64,000 nt of DNA from Paraburkholderia phenazinium (GTDB taxonomy: Bacteria; Pseudomonadota; Gammaproteobacteria; Burkholderiales; Burkholderiaceae): positions 3,410,001 to 3,474,000 of the forward strand of contig NZ_FSRU01000001.1 in assembly GCF_900142845.1 (NCBI RefSeq), written 5' to 3'. Below, piece by piece: positions 29,403 to 40,398 of the stretch; the first letter of the stretch is position 1; each line of letters opens with the position of its first letter. The notes under the pieces are model-generated. The model was not told where the DNA came from and ran no database searches. It saw nothing but the letters and a program-made list of their open reading frames with translations. The position numbers and the translations under genes are program-made.

Positions 29403-30326
29403 ATGAACCTACGTCTGGATCTGTTCGATCTACAACTCTTCATCCATATCGCCGATGCTAGCAGCCTGACTCAAGGTGCCAGCCGCAGCGCCATTTCCGC
29501 CGCCGCCGCGTCCACGCGGATCAGGAACATGGAGGCCACGGTTGGTGCGCGGCTGCTCAATCGCACGCCTCAGGGGGCCACGCTGACTGCGGCTGGCCGG
29601 GCACTGCTTGCGCATGCGCAGCAGATCATGCAGCAGATGGAGCACCTAAGCTTCGACATGCGCGATTTCAGCCGTGGCTTGCGGGGTCAGGTGAAAGTCT
29701 ACGCGCACACGACTTCGATGACCGAATTCATGCCCCAGGCGCTCAGCGGATTCCTAGCGCAGCACCAGGACGTGGAGATCGAGCTCAGAGAGGCACTCAG
29801 CGACGATATCGTACGGGCGGTCGCTGCCGGCGAGGCGGATATCGGCGTCGTGTCCAGTCCGGTCGGAACGGGCGAATTGTGGGCCCGCCCTTTCGGCAGT
29901 AACAGGCTGGTCGTCATCTTGCCGCCTTCTTCCGAACTGGCGCGCGTCTCTTCGATCTCTTTCACCGAGACGCTCAGGCTTTCCTGCATCGCTTTGCCGG
30001 GCGACACAGCCCTACACCGGTTCATGGCGCGCGTGGCAACGCAATCCGGCGGGAATTTCCGGCCTCGAGTGCAGGTCAGCAACTTCGAGGCCGTGTGCCG
30101 CATGGTCGAGGCGGGCGTCGGAATCGGCATCGCGCCGATTTCCTCAGTGGAGCGCTACGTGAAGAGCATGAACATACGTTATATCGCGCTCGAAGATCCC
30201 TGGGCCATACGCGAGGTAAGCCTGGTGACGCAACCGCCCGACACGCTGCCGACGCTGGTGAAAAACTTGTCGGAGCACCTGGTCGGATATGCGAAGGCCA
30301 ATAGTCGAATGCGAGTGGACAGATGA
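29403..30326 (+). CDS. LysR-family transcriptional regulator
   Basis: A 307-residue LysR protein. Residues 1-65 form the helix-turn-helix (DLFDLQLFIHIADASSLTQ, and TRIRNMEATVGARLLNR). The sequence SRSAISAAAASTR replaces the common HxSQPALSR pattern; this variant occurs in a known LysR subgroup. The effector domain continues to the end with a normal C-terminus. It lies directly behind the amidohydrolase gene and convergent with the oxygenase operon, either of which could be its target. Confidence 0.92.
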   Translation: MNLRLDLFDLQLFIHIADASSLTQGASRSAISAAAASTRIRNMEATVGARLLNRTPQGATLTAAGRALLAHAQQIMQQMEHLSFDMRDFSRGLRGQVKVYAHTTSMTEFMPQALSGFLAQHQDVEIELREALSDDIVRAVAAGEADIGVVSSPVGTGELWARPFGSNRLVVILPPSSELARVSSISFTETLRLSCIALPGDTALHRFMARVATQSGGNFRPRVQVSNFEAVCRMVEAGVGIGIAPISSVERYVKSMNIRYIALEDPWAIREVSLVTQPPDTLPTLVKNLSEHLVGYAKANSRMRVDR

Positions 30327-30472
30327 CAATCGGACACGGCTAGCGTCGGCGACGAGGGTCGTGTGGCTCCCATTCCAGTGTGGATTCATGAGACCCGCGC
30401 CGCGTTCATAGCGACGCTGGTTGACGCGTCTGACCATCAATCAATACACCCGATGACGTGCCGGTCCGGTGC

Positions 30473-31441
30473 CTACAAGTCGAGAACGAGTCTCGCGCTT
30501 TTCGAGCGGGAGCAACAGACTGTCATACAGTCGTTGCGAAGATGTTCCGCATCCGTCAAATACACATCCCGATGATCGGGTTCGCCCTGCAACACCCGCG
30601 TCAGACACGTTCCGCAGACCCCCTGCTCGCAGCTGACTTCCAGAGCGACACCGGCTTCGCCCAGAACCTCCACGATACTTCGATCCGCAGGAACCGTGAG
30701 GATCTGCCCCGTGCTGCTTAGTTGTACCTCGAAGGATTCCTCTGCAGACGCGGCGGTTGATGTCGATGCAGCGAAGAACTCTCGATGCAGCCGCGCTTCT
30801 GGCCAACCCCGTTCGCGCGCATTCTCCAGAACATATCCAATGAACGGCGCAGGTCCGCAAACATACACGTGCGCGTCGTCGTCCGAACTCCCCAATGCCT
30901 GCCGGATCTCAAGCCGTTGTTCTGGAAGCCCGTCATCAAAATGAAGATGCACATGAGCCGAAAATGACGATTTCGTCATGCGCCGGACAAAGGCGGCACG
31001 AGCTGCCGTGCGCACGCAATAGTGCAACTCAAAGGGCTTTCCCGAATCACTGAGATGTTCGGCCATGGCCAGTATCGGCGTCACGCCGATTCCGCCTGCA
31101 AACAGGATGTAGCGGCTTGCAGTGGGATCAAGCGCGAAGTGGTTACGCGGCGCTCTGATCCGGATTGTGTGACCGGCCTGAATGCTGTCGTGCACAGCTT
31201 GTGAGCCGCCACGCGATGACGGCTCCCGCAGCACACCGATCACGTAGCGATGGCGCTCGCGCGGACTGTTGCAAAGCGAATATTGTCTTATCAGGTCAGG
31301 TGCGACTTCGACATCGATGTGTGCGCCAGCCGTGAACCCGGGGAGCTCCCCGCCCTCCCTGTCCACCAGCTCAAGACGGACAACGCCATCCGCCTCGAGT
31401 TCCTTGGCCGAAACTTCTACTTCAATCCACGACTCATTCAT
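30473..31441 (-). CDS. Rieske oxygenase reductase (FMN, NAD(P)H and 2Fe-2S; VanB/phthalate dioxygenase reductase type)
   Basis: A 322-residue reductase. Order: FMN domain with RQYSLCN near residues 53-59, NAD(P)H domain with LFAGGIGVTPILAMAEHL and VYVCGPAPFI, and a C-terminal plant-type 2Fe-2S ferredoxin domain with CEQGVCGTCLTRV and a later cysteine in DCMTVCC. This order is that of VanB-like reductases. It passes electrons from NAD(P)H to the oxygenase, whose gene overlaps its start by four bases (ATGA), implying coupling. Confidence 0.95.
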   Translation of the reverse strand: MNESWIEVEVSAKELEADGVVRLELVDREGGELPGFTAGAHIDVEVAPDLIRQYSLCNSPRERHRYVIGVLREPSSRGGSQAVHDSIQAGHTIRIRAPRNHFALDPTASRYILFAGGIGVTPILAMAEHLSDSGKPFELHYCVRTAARAAFVRRMTKSSFSAHVHLHFDDGLPEQRLEIRQALGSSDDDAHVYVCGPAPFIGYVLENARERGWPEARLHREFFAASTSTAASAEESFEVQLSSTGQILTVPADRSIVEVLGEAGVALEVSCEQGVCGTCLTRVLQGEPDHRDVYLTDAEHLRNDCMTVCCSRSKSARLVLDL

Positions 31442-32571
31442 TTACGACGCTCCACCATCCCATCACTATCACTCTTCGCCTCAAGGTCCAGAAGCCGCTC
31501 GCGCGCCCTGCGGACCCGCATTGCAGCTGCGTCACATGTCAGCAGCACCGGCTTCATTTCTTCTAGCGTGCGACCGTCCATATTCCTCTGGACGCTCGCG
31601 ATCATTGGCTCATCCTCCGTGGCGAACGCCTGACGGATAAACTCCGCCAGTTCGTGCGTCATGGCATCATCGTCGCGACGATAGTTACGCAGATGTATAA
31701 AGAAGTAGTAACACCGGTTAGCGCTCGACGGCGTCACTACCTGCAAGGAATCAATCTGAGCTCCGTGATAACGTCCCTGTCCGGCCGGTGCGTGCCCAGA
31801 TGTGAGATAGAAGTTCGCTGGCGCATCCCAACGGATGTCCAGCCAGTAATCTACGACGTCGTCCTTCGAGCACCCACCTGACATCGAAAAGGATGGCGCG
31901 GGCTTTGTGTTTGGCGCCATCCGCATGCTCCATATCGAGTTGCCATCCTCACGTACTTCCGTCTGACCAGGGACGAGCCCATCAGAACCCAAGGTATTCT
32001 TGTGCGTAAAGGCAACGTGACTCAAATCCATCAGGTTGTCTGTCATCAACTCATAATTCAAGGGCATCTCCATCGTTTGCCCACGGGTGTACGTAAACTT
32101 TTCGGGTTGATTCAACTCCGGATAACGAACAATGGTGGACTCATCGGCGAGTTCGGCTGCGCCCATCCAGATCCACACGATCCCGTCGCGCTCCGCCACC
32201 GGGTAGCGCCTGACACAAGCCGCTTTGGGAATGGTCGCACTGTGGGGATTGTGAACACATTGCCCCGAAGGTGCGAATCGCAGACCGTGATAGAGGCATT
32301 CGATGGTGTCGCCAACCACTGTGCCCATGCTAAGCGGAGTAAAGCGGTGCGGGCACACGTTTCGCAGAGCCGCCACCTCACCCTCGGAGGTACGAAACAA
32401 AACGACGGGTTGGTCGATGATGAGCCGTTCGAGAGGCTCTTGCAAGACATCCGCAGACCACGCGGCAAAGTACCAGACGTTCTGCAAAAACCGCGTATTC
32501 GGCTGCCCGTTCTCCTTCGAATCAGAACCGACAACTTCGAGTTGGACAGGGTTCTTTTGTACGGTCGACAT
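31438..32571 (-). CDS. Rieske non-heme iron oxygenase, VanA/demethylase-like
   Basis: A 377-residue oxygenase alpha subunit. The Rieske centre is CPHRFTPLS near residues 71-79 and CLYHGLRF further on, giving the two Cys and two His ligands. The catalytic domain contains NLMDLSHVAFTHKNTLG, in which Asp and the two His residues bind mononuclear iron, as in vanillate O-demethylase. It resembles VanA in length and lack of a beta subunit, but other members of this family act on halogenated or methylated aromatics, so the substrate is uncertain. GGAG lies 8 bases before the start. The neighbouring formaldehyde genes support a demethylating role (inference). Confidence 0.9.
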   Translation of the reverse strand: MSTVQKNPVQLEVVGSDSKENGQPNTRFLQNVWYFAAWSADVLQEPLERLIIDQPVVLFRTSEGEVAALRNVCPHRFTPLSMGTVVGDTIECLYHGLRFAPSGQCVHNPHSATIPKAACVRRYPVAERDGIVWIWMGAAELADESTIVRYPELNQPEKFTYTRGQTMEMPLNYELMTDNLMDLSHVAFTHKNTLGSDGLVPGQTEVREDGNSIWSMRMAPNTKPAPSFSMSGGCSKDDVVDYWLDIRWDAPANFYLTSGHAPAGQGRYHGAQIDSLQVVTPSSANRCYYFFIHLRNYRRDDDAMTHELAEFIRQAFATEDEPMIASVQRNMDGRTLEEMKPVLLTCDAAAMRVRRARERLLDLEAKSDSDGMVERRK

Positions 32572-32900
32572 CACGCTATCTCCTGTATTTGATCTATTCG
32601 TGCGAGGAAGCGCCCCTCGCGTTTCAAGCATTGTCCGGACAAATTTCGCCGGTTAATCCTATGTATCAATACTAGACCTGCGTCCGGCCGAACGCTTATC
32701 GGATCGTCTAACGCGTTGCCCAGGTCTTTCCCGAAGTCCGTTATGTTTTACACCGTGCTCTCCGCATAGGTCTCAGCAACAAACCTGTTAGTCGTCACGA
32801 GCCTGGAGTTTTCACTTACGTCCTTAGAAAGCTGGACGTTGAGATAAAGAAAGACGGTGGCAATACCACATACTCACGCCCAGTATCTAACGGAGGTCAT
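32572..32900. promoter_or_regulatory. Divergent intergenic region between oxygenase operon and frm cluster
   Basis: These 329 bp contain the upstream regions of two divergent units. A degenerate repeat (B, copy 2) sits at 32694-32742. A short inverted repeat GTGG-CAATA-CCAC at 32857-32869 lies 30 bases before frmR and could be its operator; this is a guess from position. No gene is seen. Confidence 0.4.
32694..32742 (+). repeat. Dispersed repeat B, copy 2
   Basis: GCTTATCGGATCGTCT followed by CAGGTCTTTCCCGAAGTCC (32721-32739) repeats the order of blocks found at 9683-9751 with few changes and a deletion between them. It is non-coding. Confidence 0.4.
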
Positions 32901-34354
<1,454 letters not shown>

Positions 34355-34428
34355 GACACGACCGTGCGCAGTCATTGGCGTAGCGTTGTTGCGCCGATTC
34401 CTATTCTGAAAACATTGGAGAATTCAAA

Positions 34429-35004
34429 ATGAGCACTGTGGCAATCCACCCGTCAGTCGATACCGGTATCAAGAAGGGTACACCCGGCTTCGCCGGCGGT
34501 ACCCTCCATTGCAATTGTCAGAAGGACAAAGTCGAAGTCCGGATAACCAGTAACGTGGCACACAACCATGCTTGTGGTTGCACCAAGTGCTGGAAACCCG
34601 CTGGCGCCGCTTTTTCGGTAGTGGGAGTCGTCCCGAGAGACAAGGTCGAAGTCACGGCTCACCCGGAAAAGCTGCAGGTAGTCGACGAGAACGCCGCTAT
34701 CCAGCGCCATGCCTGCAAGGCGTGCGGAACTCACATGTATGGTCGGATCGAGAACCGCGACCATCCTTTCTACGGTCTCGACTTCGTGCACACCGAACTG
34801 TCCAACGACAAAGGTTGGGAGGAGCCACGTTTTGCGGCATTCGTCTCGTCGGTGATCGAAGGTGGCGGCGCAAAGCCGGAACAAATGGATGACGTTCGAG
34901 CCAGACTTACCGAGCTTGGGCTCGCACCGCACGACGCACTCAATCCTCCGCTAATGGACGCGATAGCCGCGCACATCGCAAAGCGCAGTGGTGTGCTGAA
35001 GTAG
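34429..35004 (+). CDS. gfa: S-(hydroxymethyl)glutathione synthase (Gfa, glutathione-dependent formaldehyde-activating enzyme)
   Basis: A 191-residue zinc protein. Cysteine groups are seen at LHCNC near residues 29-31, ACGCTKCW near 51-56 and [12 protein letters not shown] near 100; these are the zinc ligands of the Gfa fold. It speeds up formation of S-hydroxymethylglutathione, the substrate of frmA, upstream by 74 bp. GGAG lies 9 bases before the ATG. Gfa proteins form a large family, but the context makes this role likely. Confidence 0.94.
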   Translation: MSTVAIHPSVDTGIKKGTPGFAGGTLHCNCQKDKVEVRITSNVAHNHACGCTKCWKPAGAAFSVVGVVPRDKVEVTAHPEKLQVVDENAAIQRHACKACGTHMYGRIENRDHPFYGLDFVHTELSNDKGWEEPRFAAFVSSVIEGGGAKPEQMDDVRARLTELGLAPHDALNPPLMDAIAAHIAKRSGVLK

Positions 35005-35015
35005 CAAAAAAGCCA

Positions 35016-35042
35016 GGGCGGATCGTTCATACCGATCCGTCC
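35016..35042. terminator. Hairpin between gfa and frmB
   Basis: GGGCGGATCG (35016-35025) pairs with CGATCCGTCC (35033-35042), with one G-T wobble and a 7-base loop. No T-run follows, so it may weaken or protect the message rather than end it. It sits 11 bases after the gfa stop and shortly before the frmB ribosome site. Confidence 0.4.
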
Positions 35043-35061
35043 GCTATTTATAGGAGTCGCA

Positions 35062-35892
35062 ATGGAACGGATAGAACACCGTGCCTGTTTTGACGGATGG
35101 CAGGACGTATACCGGCATGAGTCGGCCTCGCTCAACTGTTCAATGAACTTCTCTGTGTTTCTCCCGGCGCTGGCATCCAGGAAAAAACTACCCGTACTGT
35201 ACTGGCTCTCCGGTTTGACTTGCACCGAGCAGAATTTCACCACGAAGGCCGGAGCTCAACAATACGCGAGTCGCCATGGCGTCATCATAGTCGCTCCGGA
35301 CACCAGCCCTCGCGGGCAACAGGTTGCTGACGATATGGGTTATGACCTTGGAAAAGGTGCAGGCTTTTACGTCAATGCAACCCAGAAACCTTGGGCAGCC
35401 CACTACCGGATGTACGACTACGTTGTCACGGAACTTCCCGAATTGATCGAATCGGAATTCCCTGCTTCAGAAGCCCGCTCCATAAGCGGACACTCGATGG
35501 GCGGCCATGGTGCAATCGTCGTGGCGCTGCGCAATCCGGGCCGCTATCGCAGCGTTTCGGCATTCTCGCCGATCGTCGCTCCCGCCCAGGTGCCATGGGG
35601 CAAGAAAGCATTCGAGGCGTACCTGGGTCCAGACCGTACAGCATGGAGGCAATACGATGCGTGCGACCTCGTCAGGTCCGCGGCAGAGAAGCTTCCGCTA
35701 CTGGTTGATCAAGGCGCTGCAGATGAATTTCTTGAGACTCAGCTCAAACCTCATCTGTTAAAGGCTTCCTGTGAAGCCGTCGGCCATCCCCTGACACTTA
35801 GGCTCTATCCTGGATTCGATCATAGCTACTACTTCATCACTACCTTCATTGGCAATCATATTGCGTTTCATGCTAAAGCTCTCCATGGATAG
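35062..35892 (+). CDS. frmB: S-formylglutathione hydrolase
   Basis: A 276-residue alpha/beta hydrolase of the esterase D family. The nucleophile is in SGHSMGGHGA, near residue 147, and the catalytic His in PGFDHSYYFI near the C-terminus. It hydrolyses S-formylglutathione to formate and glutathione, the last step of the pathway coded by frmA and gfa. AGGAG lies before the ATG. Length and motifs match FghA/FrmB. Confidence 0.95.
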   Translation: MERIEHRACFDGWQDVYRHESASLNCSMNFSVFLPALASRKKLPVLYWLSGLTCTEQNFTTKAGAQQYASRHGVIIVAPDTSPRGQQVADDMGYDLGKGAGFYVNATQKPWAAHYRMYDYVVTELPELIESEFPASEARSISGHSMGGHGAIVVALRNPGRYRSVSAFSPIVAPAQVPWGKKAFEAYLGPDRTAWRQYDACDLVRSAAEKLPLLVDQGAADEFLETQLKPHLLKASCEAVGHPLTLRLYPGFDHSYYFITTFIGNHIAFHAKALHG

Positions 35893-36259
35893 TCGATTTA
35901 CACCCGCAGAATTGTCGGACGCTGACACATGGAGACGATGCTGGTCGTAGTACGACCCAACACATTATTGACATGTTATGGCACCGATGAGTTACCTTTT
36001 CATCGTGATCCCTCGGTCAAAGTCGCACCGGACTTTTGCGGCGGTCTCATTTCCGATACTTTGAGGCTATAGGTAGTTCAGACGGCATTAAGGCGCGTTT
36101 CACTCGCTCCCGTATCTGCATACCGGCACGTAGTGCAAGCGCGGCACGATATGGCAATGACAACACTTGCGTCTTGTCTCTTGGAATGCGTTATCAATAG
36201 GCCTTCGCTTTTCGCTACCATCGCTGTTGCGAAAAGATACCACCGACAGGAGAAGCCAT
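35893..36259. other. Intergenic region between frmB and a LysR gene
   Basis: About 370 bp without a supported gene. GGAG at the right end belongs to the LysR gene. No terminator hairpin with a T-run was seen. Confidence 0.35.
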
Positions 36260-37174
36260 ATGGCTTTCGACGAGCGAACCCTCAATGGGATGAGCGTACT
36301 TGCTGCAGTGGCCAATAGCGGCAGCTTTGCTGCCGCCGCTGAGGCGCTAAATATGTCGCAGCCCGGCGTCAGCCGTGCGATCGCGCGACTCGAGGGTCGG
36401 CTTGACGCGCGTCTGTTCGACCGTCATCCTCGTTCCGTAACCCTTACGGACGAGGGACGTCGCCTTTACGAACAGGTGGTGCCGCTGCTCACCGCACTGG
36501 AGGAGGCCGCTGAGTCAGCTGCCTGCAGCAAGGAGACCGTGCGTGGACGTCTGCGAGTGAACGTTCACCCTTTCTTCTCAAACCTTATTCTTGGACCACG
36601 CCTAAGCGAGTTCCTCAAAGCCCATCCCGAACTCAAGCTTGACCTGGTCACACGCGACCAACTCGGCGACACCGTCTCTGAGGGCTTCGATCTCGCCATC
36701 CGTTTCGGCGAGCCGAAGTCCTCGTCCATGATAGCTCGCAAGTTGCTCGAAACACGAATACTCACGGTGGCGTCGCCTTCTTACCTGAAAGAGCACGGCC
36801 GCCCGCGTAGCCCCGATGAGTTGCGTGGCTCCTCACATATTTGCCTGAGATATCGGAATCCTGAGACAGGCCTGCCATTTAAATGGGAGTTCCATCGCAA
36901 TGGCACGCAAATGGAGCTTTATCCCGAAGGCCAATTAATGGTTAATGATGCAGGTACGATGCATGCGGTATGTTTGGCTGGATACTGTATCGCCCAGGTC
37001 ATGGAGCTGGGCATTGAAGGCTTGATTGCAAGTGGGCGACTTGTCAATCTGTTCCCCGACTGGTGCGACGAACGCTGGCCTCTCTATGTGCTGTATCCCT
37101 CTCGAAATCATATGCCCGCGAAGACGAATGCGTTCCTCGACTTTATCTCGTCGATCGTCGGTAACCCTCGTTGA
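36260..37174 (+). CDS. LysR-family transcriptional regulator
   Basis: A 304-residue LysR protein with the helix-turn-helix at residues 1-65 (LNGMSVLAAVANSGSFAAAA and SQPGVSRAIARLEGRL) and a full effector domain ending near the stop. The ATG chosen has GGAG 8 bases upstream; an in-frame extension of 31 residues is not supported. The sequence resembles the subgroup with PGVSRAIARLE that often controls neighbouring oxidoreductases. It is convergent with the aminotransferase gene; its target is not evident. Confidence 0.93.
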   Translation: MAFDERTLNGMSVLAAVANSGSFAAAAEALNMSQPGVSRAIARLEGRLDARLFDRHPRSVTLTDEGRRLYEQVVPLLTALEEAAESAACSKETVRGRLRVNVHPFFSNLILGPRLSEFLKAHPELKLDLVTRDQLGDTVSEGFDLAIRFGEPKSSSMIARKLLETRILTVASPSYLKEHGRPRSPDELRGSSHICLRYRNPETGLPFKWEFHRNGTQMELYPEGQLMVNDAGTMHAVCLAGYCIAQVMELGIEGLIASGRLVNLFPDWCDERWPLYVLYPSRNHMPAKTNAFLDFISSIVGNPR

Positions 37175-37295
37175 ACCGCCATGTCTGTACGGCGCTTTGA
37201 GCAGAGCCGCTATCCCTGCCTCACTAACGTCTGCCAGCAGGCTCATTTGTTCCTCGCACTCGGCCAGACCTACGACTACGAGGCTTGCGTGCGTG

Positions 37296-38495
37296 TTAAA
37301 GCGAACCTTCGAAAGCGCGCCTGAGCCGCCGCACCCCCTCCCTGATCAGTACTTCGCCCGGAGCGGCATACGACAAACGCAGTGACGAAATGTCGGGCTG
37401 GTCAGCAAAAAACACCCTTCCTGGAACGTAAACAACGTCATTTGCAATCGCCTTAGAAAGAAGCGCCGAGGTATCACTTCCGGATCGCAAGCGTGCCCAC
37501 AGAAACATTCCGCCCATTGGGCGATCAAAGACGATGCCGTCACTAAATTCCTGCTTTAGTAAGTCACACAGCACATCACACTTCTTCCCGTACTCGTCAG
37601 CAATTTTTTTCAGATGAGGTCTGAGGGCCCCACTTTTTAGATACTCGGCTGCAACGGCCTGCATCCAGGTGGAGCTGCATAGATCGGCGGTCTGCTTCGC
37701 AATGACACATCTGCGCACGATATCAGCCGGTCCGATTGTCCATCCCACCCGCAAGCCTGGCGCCGATATCTTAGACAGACTCCCCAGATGGACCACCCAG
37801 TCTCGAGCACCTTCGACGCGACCGGAGAGACTGAGCAAGGAAGGGATAGGCTCACCATCAAAACGCAACCCGTGATACGGATCATCTTCCACGATTACGA
37901 ACTGATGCTTAACAGCCAGTTCAAGCAGTTCGATCCTTCTCTCCAGGCTCAGCGTAAGTCCGCTTGGATTCGAAAACGAAGGCACGACGTAGAGCAATTT
38001 CGGCTTTGCCTTTAGAGTATCCGATTCGAGGAGTAGTTTTAGCGCAACCGTATCCAGTCCGTCGCTGTCCACAGCGACTCCGGTGACCGAGGCCTGTTGC
38101 AGCCTTAGTGCTTGCAACGTGGCGGGATAGGTACGCTCTTCGACATAAACCACATCACCAGACGACACAAATGCTCGCAACAGGAGATCGAACCCTTGTT
38201 GAGACCCCGTGGTGACTATAACCTCCGAATCGTCGCGTCTAATATCATCTTCTTCCACAAACCGGAGAATTTGTTCCTTTAACGCGGGCATTCCTTCGGT
38301 CGCACCATACTGCAGGCACGCCACTGGATTTTCGAACGCTATTTCACTCGCGCGTTTAAATCCCTGGACGTCGAACAGATCACTCGCTGGAACTCCGCCT
38401 GCAAACGAAATCATTCCCGGTTGGTTCAGATATCTTGAAAGCTCGCGGATGGGGGAACCCGTTGGTTGTTTAAAAACTGGCGCAAAATCGTACAT
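37296..38495 (-). CDS. PLP-dependent aminotransferase (fold I, class I/II; LysN/AroN-like 2-aminoadipate family)
   Basis: A 399-residue aminotransferase. Visible are PGMISFAGGVPASDLF near the N-terminus, the PLP Lys in LGSLSKISAPGLRVGW, the Asp and Tyr of EDDPYHGLRF and the late Arg of LRLSYA. The start is taken 6 codons inside a longer frame, where GAGG stands 7 bases upstream. It would convert an amino acid to a 2-oxo acid, which the thiamine-diphosphate enzyme encoded downstream could decarboxylate (inference). It is read toward the LysR gene and lies about 330 bp after the binding-protein gene on the same strand. Confidence 0.9.
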   Translation of the reverse strand: MYDFAPVFKQPTGSPIRELSRYLNQPGMISFAGGVPASDLFDVQGFKRASEIAFENPVACLQYGATEGMPALKEQILRFVEEDDIRRDDSEVIVTTGSQQGFDLLLRAFVSSGDVVYVEERTYPATLQALRLQQASVTGVAVDSDGLDTVALKLLLESDTLKAKPKLLYVVPSFSNPSGLTLSLERRIELLELAVKHQFVIVEDDPYHGLRFDGEPIPSLLSLSGRVEGARDWVVHLGSLSKISAPGLRVGWTIGPADIVRRCVIAKQTADLCSSTWMQAVAAEYLKSGALRPHLKKIADEYGKKCDVLCDLLKQEFSDGIVFDRPMGGMFLWARLRSGSDTSALLSKAIANDVVYVPGRVFFADQPDISSLRLSYAAPGEVLIREGVRRLRRAFEGSL

Positions 38496-38829
38496 TTTTT
38501 TCCTCGAAGCCATGCAACGCGATCACTGAAGAATGAGATCAAGTTCTTCTCAACGGTTGGCTTGTTGTTCAACACACGTGGCTATCCAGGCGAAGTCAGG
38601 TCCAGTGTTTCAAAACGCCCATTCAAAACCACTTCGCTTATGGCGCGGCCAGGTCTGCAATCTGAGACCACAGCAATACGCGTAACGAGACCTGCACAAG
38701 CAATGGCCGCTGCCCTATCTCAATCACGCGTCCACTACTTGATAGACCGACAGGTTTTCACTGACCTGCTACAGCTCATAAGAAACTGTCCCTTCCAGCC
38801 GCCGGATCATGGCCCCATACTGTTAAATT
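38496..38829. other. Intergenic region between aminotransferase and binding-protein genes
   Basis: These 334 bp hold no gene I can support. Both neighbours are on the minus strand, so a transcript from the operator at 40082 may continue through it. No promoter or terminator was recognised. Confidence 0.35.
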
Positions 38830-39999
38830 TCATACACCTTTGTTGGTTGATGTCACAACGACCCATTGACCTTGCTTCACTTGGTAAAGTGTTGAAATTG
38901 CTGTTTTGATATCGCCATTGGCAAGGAAGGCAATAGGACCGGTGATCCCAGTGAACTGGATTTTCTTGATTGCTGCGTTGATATCGGCCGGCTCCGTCGA
39001 ATTGGCTGCTTCTATGGCGTGAATCAGCACGCTGGCTGCGTCATAGCTAAACGGGCCATAGGGGAGCAGGTCAATATCATAGGTTTTTCGGTATTTCGCA
39101 ACAAACTCTTTGCCGTTCGGCAGCGATTGCAGCGGTAAACCGTAGTCCCAAACAAATGCGCCTTCCGCAGCATCGCCAGCGATCTTGATAAAGTTTGCAT
39201 CTGCGACGCCGCCGCCCGCAACGAACGTCGCCTTCATTCCAAGCTGACGCATGCGCTTTACGACCATGGCAGAAGGCGTGTCACCACTTCCTGCGAAAAA
39301 TAGCAGATCTGCACCTGTACTCTTGATTCTCGTCAACTGGGCGCTGAAATCCACTGCCTTATCGTTTGTGTATTCGCGGCTGACAATCGTTGCGCCGCTA
39401 GCCCGCGCCGCCTTTTCAAACTCGTCAGCTTCCCCAGCCCCGAAGGCAGTGCGGTCGTCCAAGATTGCAATCCGCTTCGCGTTGCCCGCTGTCGCGGCCC
39501 ATCTACCAGCCGTGCCGGCATTTTGTGCATCGGTCGGCATAACCCGATACACCGTCGACAACCCCCCTTGGGTAATGCTCGGGTTAGTCGCAGCTGGCGA
39601 GATCATTGGAATACCAGCCTTTGAGTAGATTCGTGAAGCGGGAAGTGTAGTGTCAGAGGTGAAGTGCCCGATCACAGCAACAACTTTCTCGTCGACCAAT
39701 TGTTGAGCGACCTGAACAGCAATACGAGGATCGCCCTGATCATCAGCGGAGACCAGTTGCAGCTTGATGGGCTTCCCGTTGATCGACAGCTTCTTCGCGT
39801 TGGCTTCGTCGATAGCGAGCCGCGCGGAGTTTTCACAGTCTTTGCCGTAGCCAGCATAGGGGCCTGTCATAGGCGCCACTAACCCGATCTGAACAACCGT
39901 CTCTTGCGCGTTCGCGTAGGCGGACAAAAAGAGAGAATGAGCAAGAAGTGCGGAGCTGGCTGCAAGACACCGCATACGAAATTTTAGCGACTTGAACAT
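38830..39999 (-). CDS. Branched-chain-amino-acid-type ABC substrate-binding protein (LivK/Peripla_BP_6)
   Basis: A 389-residue periplasmic protein with a signal peptide at residues 1-31 (cleavage after ANA). The body begins VQIGLVAPMTGPYAGYG, the family signature, and contains ISPAATNPSITQGG, where a backbone turn holds the ligand's carboxylate. It would bind an amino acid, aromatic acid or amide. No permease or ATPase gene accompanies it, so it must share a transporter elsewhere. The start follows GAGGA 9 bases upstream; it lies 83 bases after operator A. Two truncated copies of its 5-prime region occur at 47339 and 61271. Confidence 0.93.
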   Translation of the reverse strand: MFKSLKFRMRCLAASSALLAHSLFLSAYANAQETVVQIGLVAPMTGPYAGYGKDCENSARLAIDEANAKKLSINGKPIKLQLVSADDQGDPRIAVQVAQQLVDEKVVAVIGHFTSDTTLPASRIYSKAGIPMISPAATNPSITQGGLSTVYRVMPTDAQNAGTAGRWAATAGNAKRIAILDDRTAFGAGEADEFEKAARASGATIVSREYTNDKAVDFSAQLTRIKSTGADLLFFAGSGDTPSAMVVKRMRQLGMKATFVAGGGVADANFIKIAGDAAEGAFVWDYGLPLQSLPNGKEFVAKYRKTYDIDLLPYGPFSYDAASVLIHAIEAANSTEPADINAAIKKIQFTGITGPIAFLANGDIKTAISTLYQVKQGQWVVVTSTNKGV

Positions 40000-40398
40000 T
40001 TTTGCGAGTCCTCGGTGATCCTGAATATGGGAAGTCCGTTTGAGTCTCAGATTGAGCAAACGGGGCTACGGACCCGCTCAAGGTCCCATATGCGACCTTA
40101 GGTTTCATATCGGACGCACAGCCTAATTATAGACCCCGATCTTTTTTAGAAAGAACAAAAATCTGCGTACTTAGCGCAAACCCTAGTGCTGCACCTCGCA
40201 CTGGCCCGGACGTCTCTGCCGTCGACTTAGCATCACGCGTGGCGTTCTCTACGAACCATGGGGCGCACCGAAAGCTTCGACGCAGCGTTTCGGGAGGTAT
40301 TCCATACGGAATCCTGATTGCGTCCTCTTCCGCAATTCCGTCACGGCTCAGCCGTTCCCGTGGAACTCCACCGTCGCGGCAGAACCATGATCGTACTG
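40000..40398. promoter_or_regulatory. Promoter region of the binding-protein gene
   Basis: The left part contains the ribosome site, operator A (40082-40116) and a TATAAT box on the minus strand. The part beyond about 40200 shows no gene. Sequence from 40100 to about 40200 is visibly related to 61395-61490. Confidence 0.6.
40082..40116 (-). promoter_or_regulatory. Operator A: tandem 16-bp palindromes with promoter for the binding-protein gene
   Basis: The elements are GGTCCCATATGCGACC at 40082-40097 and GGTTTCATATCGGACG at 40101-40116, starts 19 bp apart. On the minus strand a TATAAT (40126-40131) stands 9 bases before the operator, so the elements cover the transcription start and early leader. 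That position suits repression. Five other copies share motif and spacing (44067, 45430, 47215, 61376, 62333). Confidence 0.75.
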
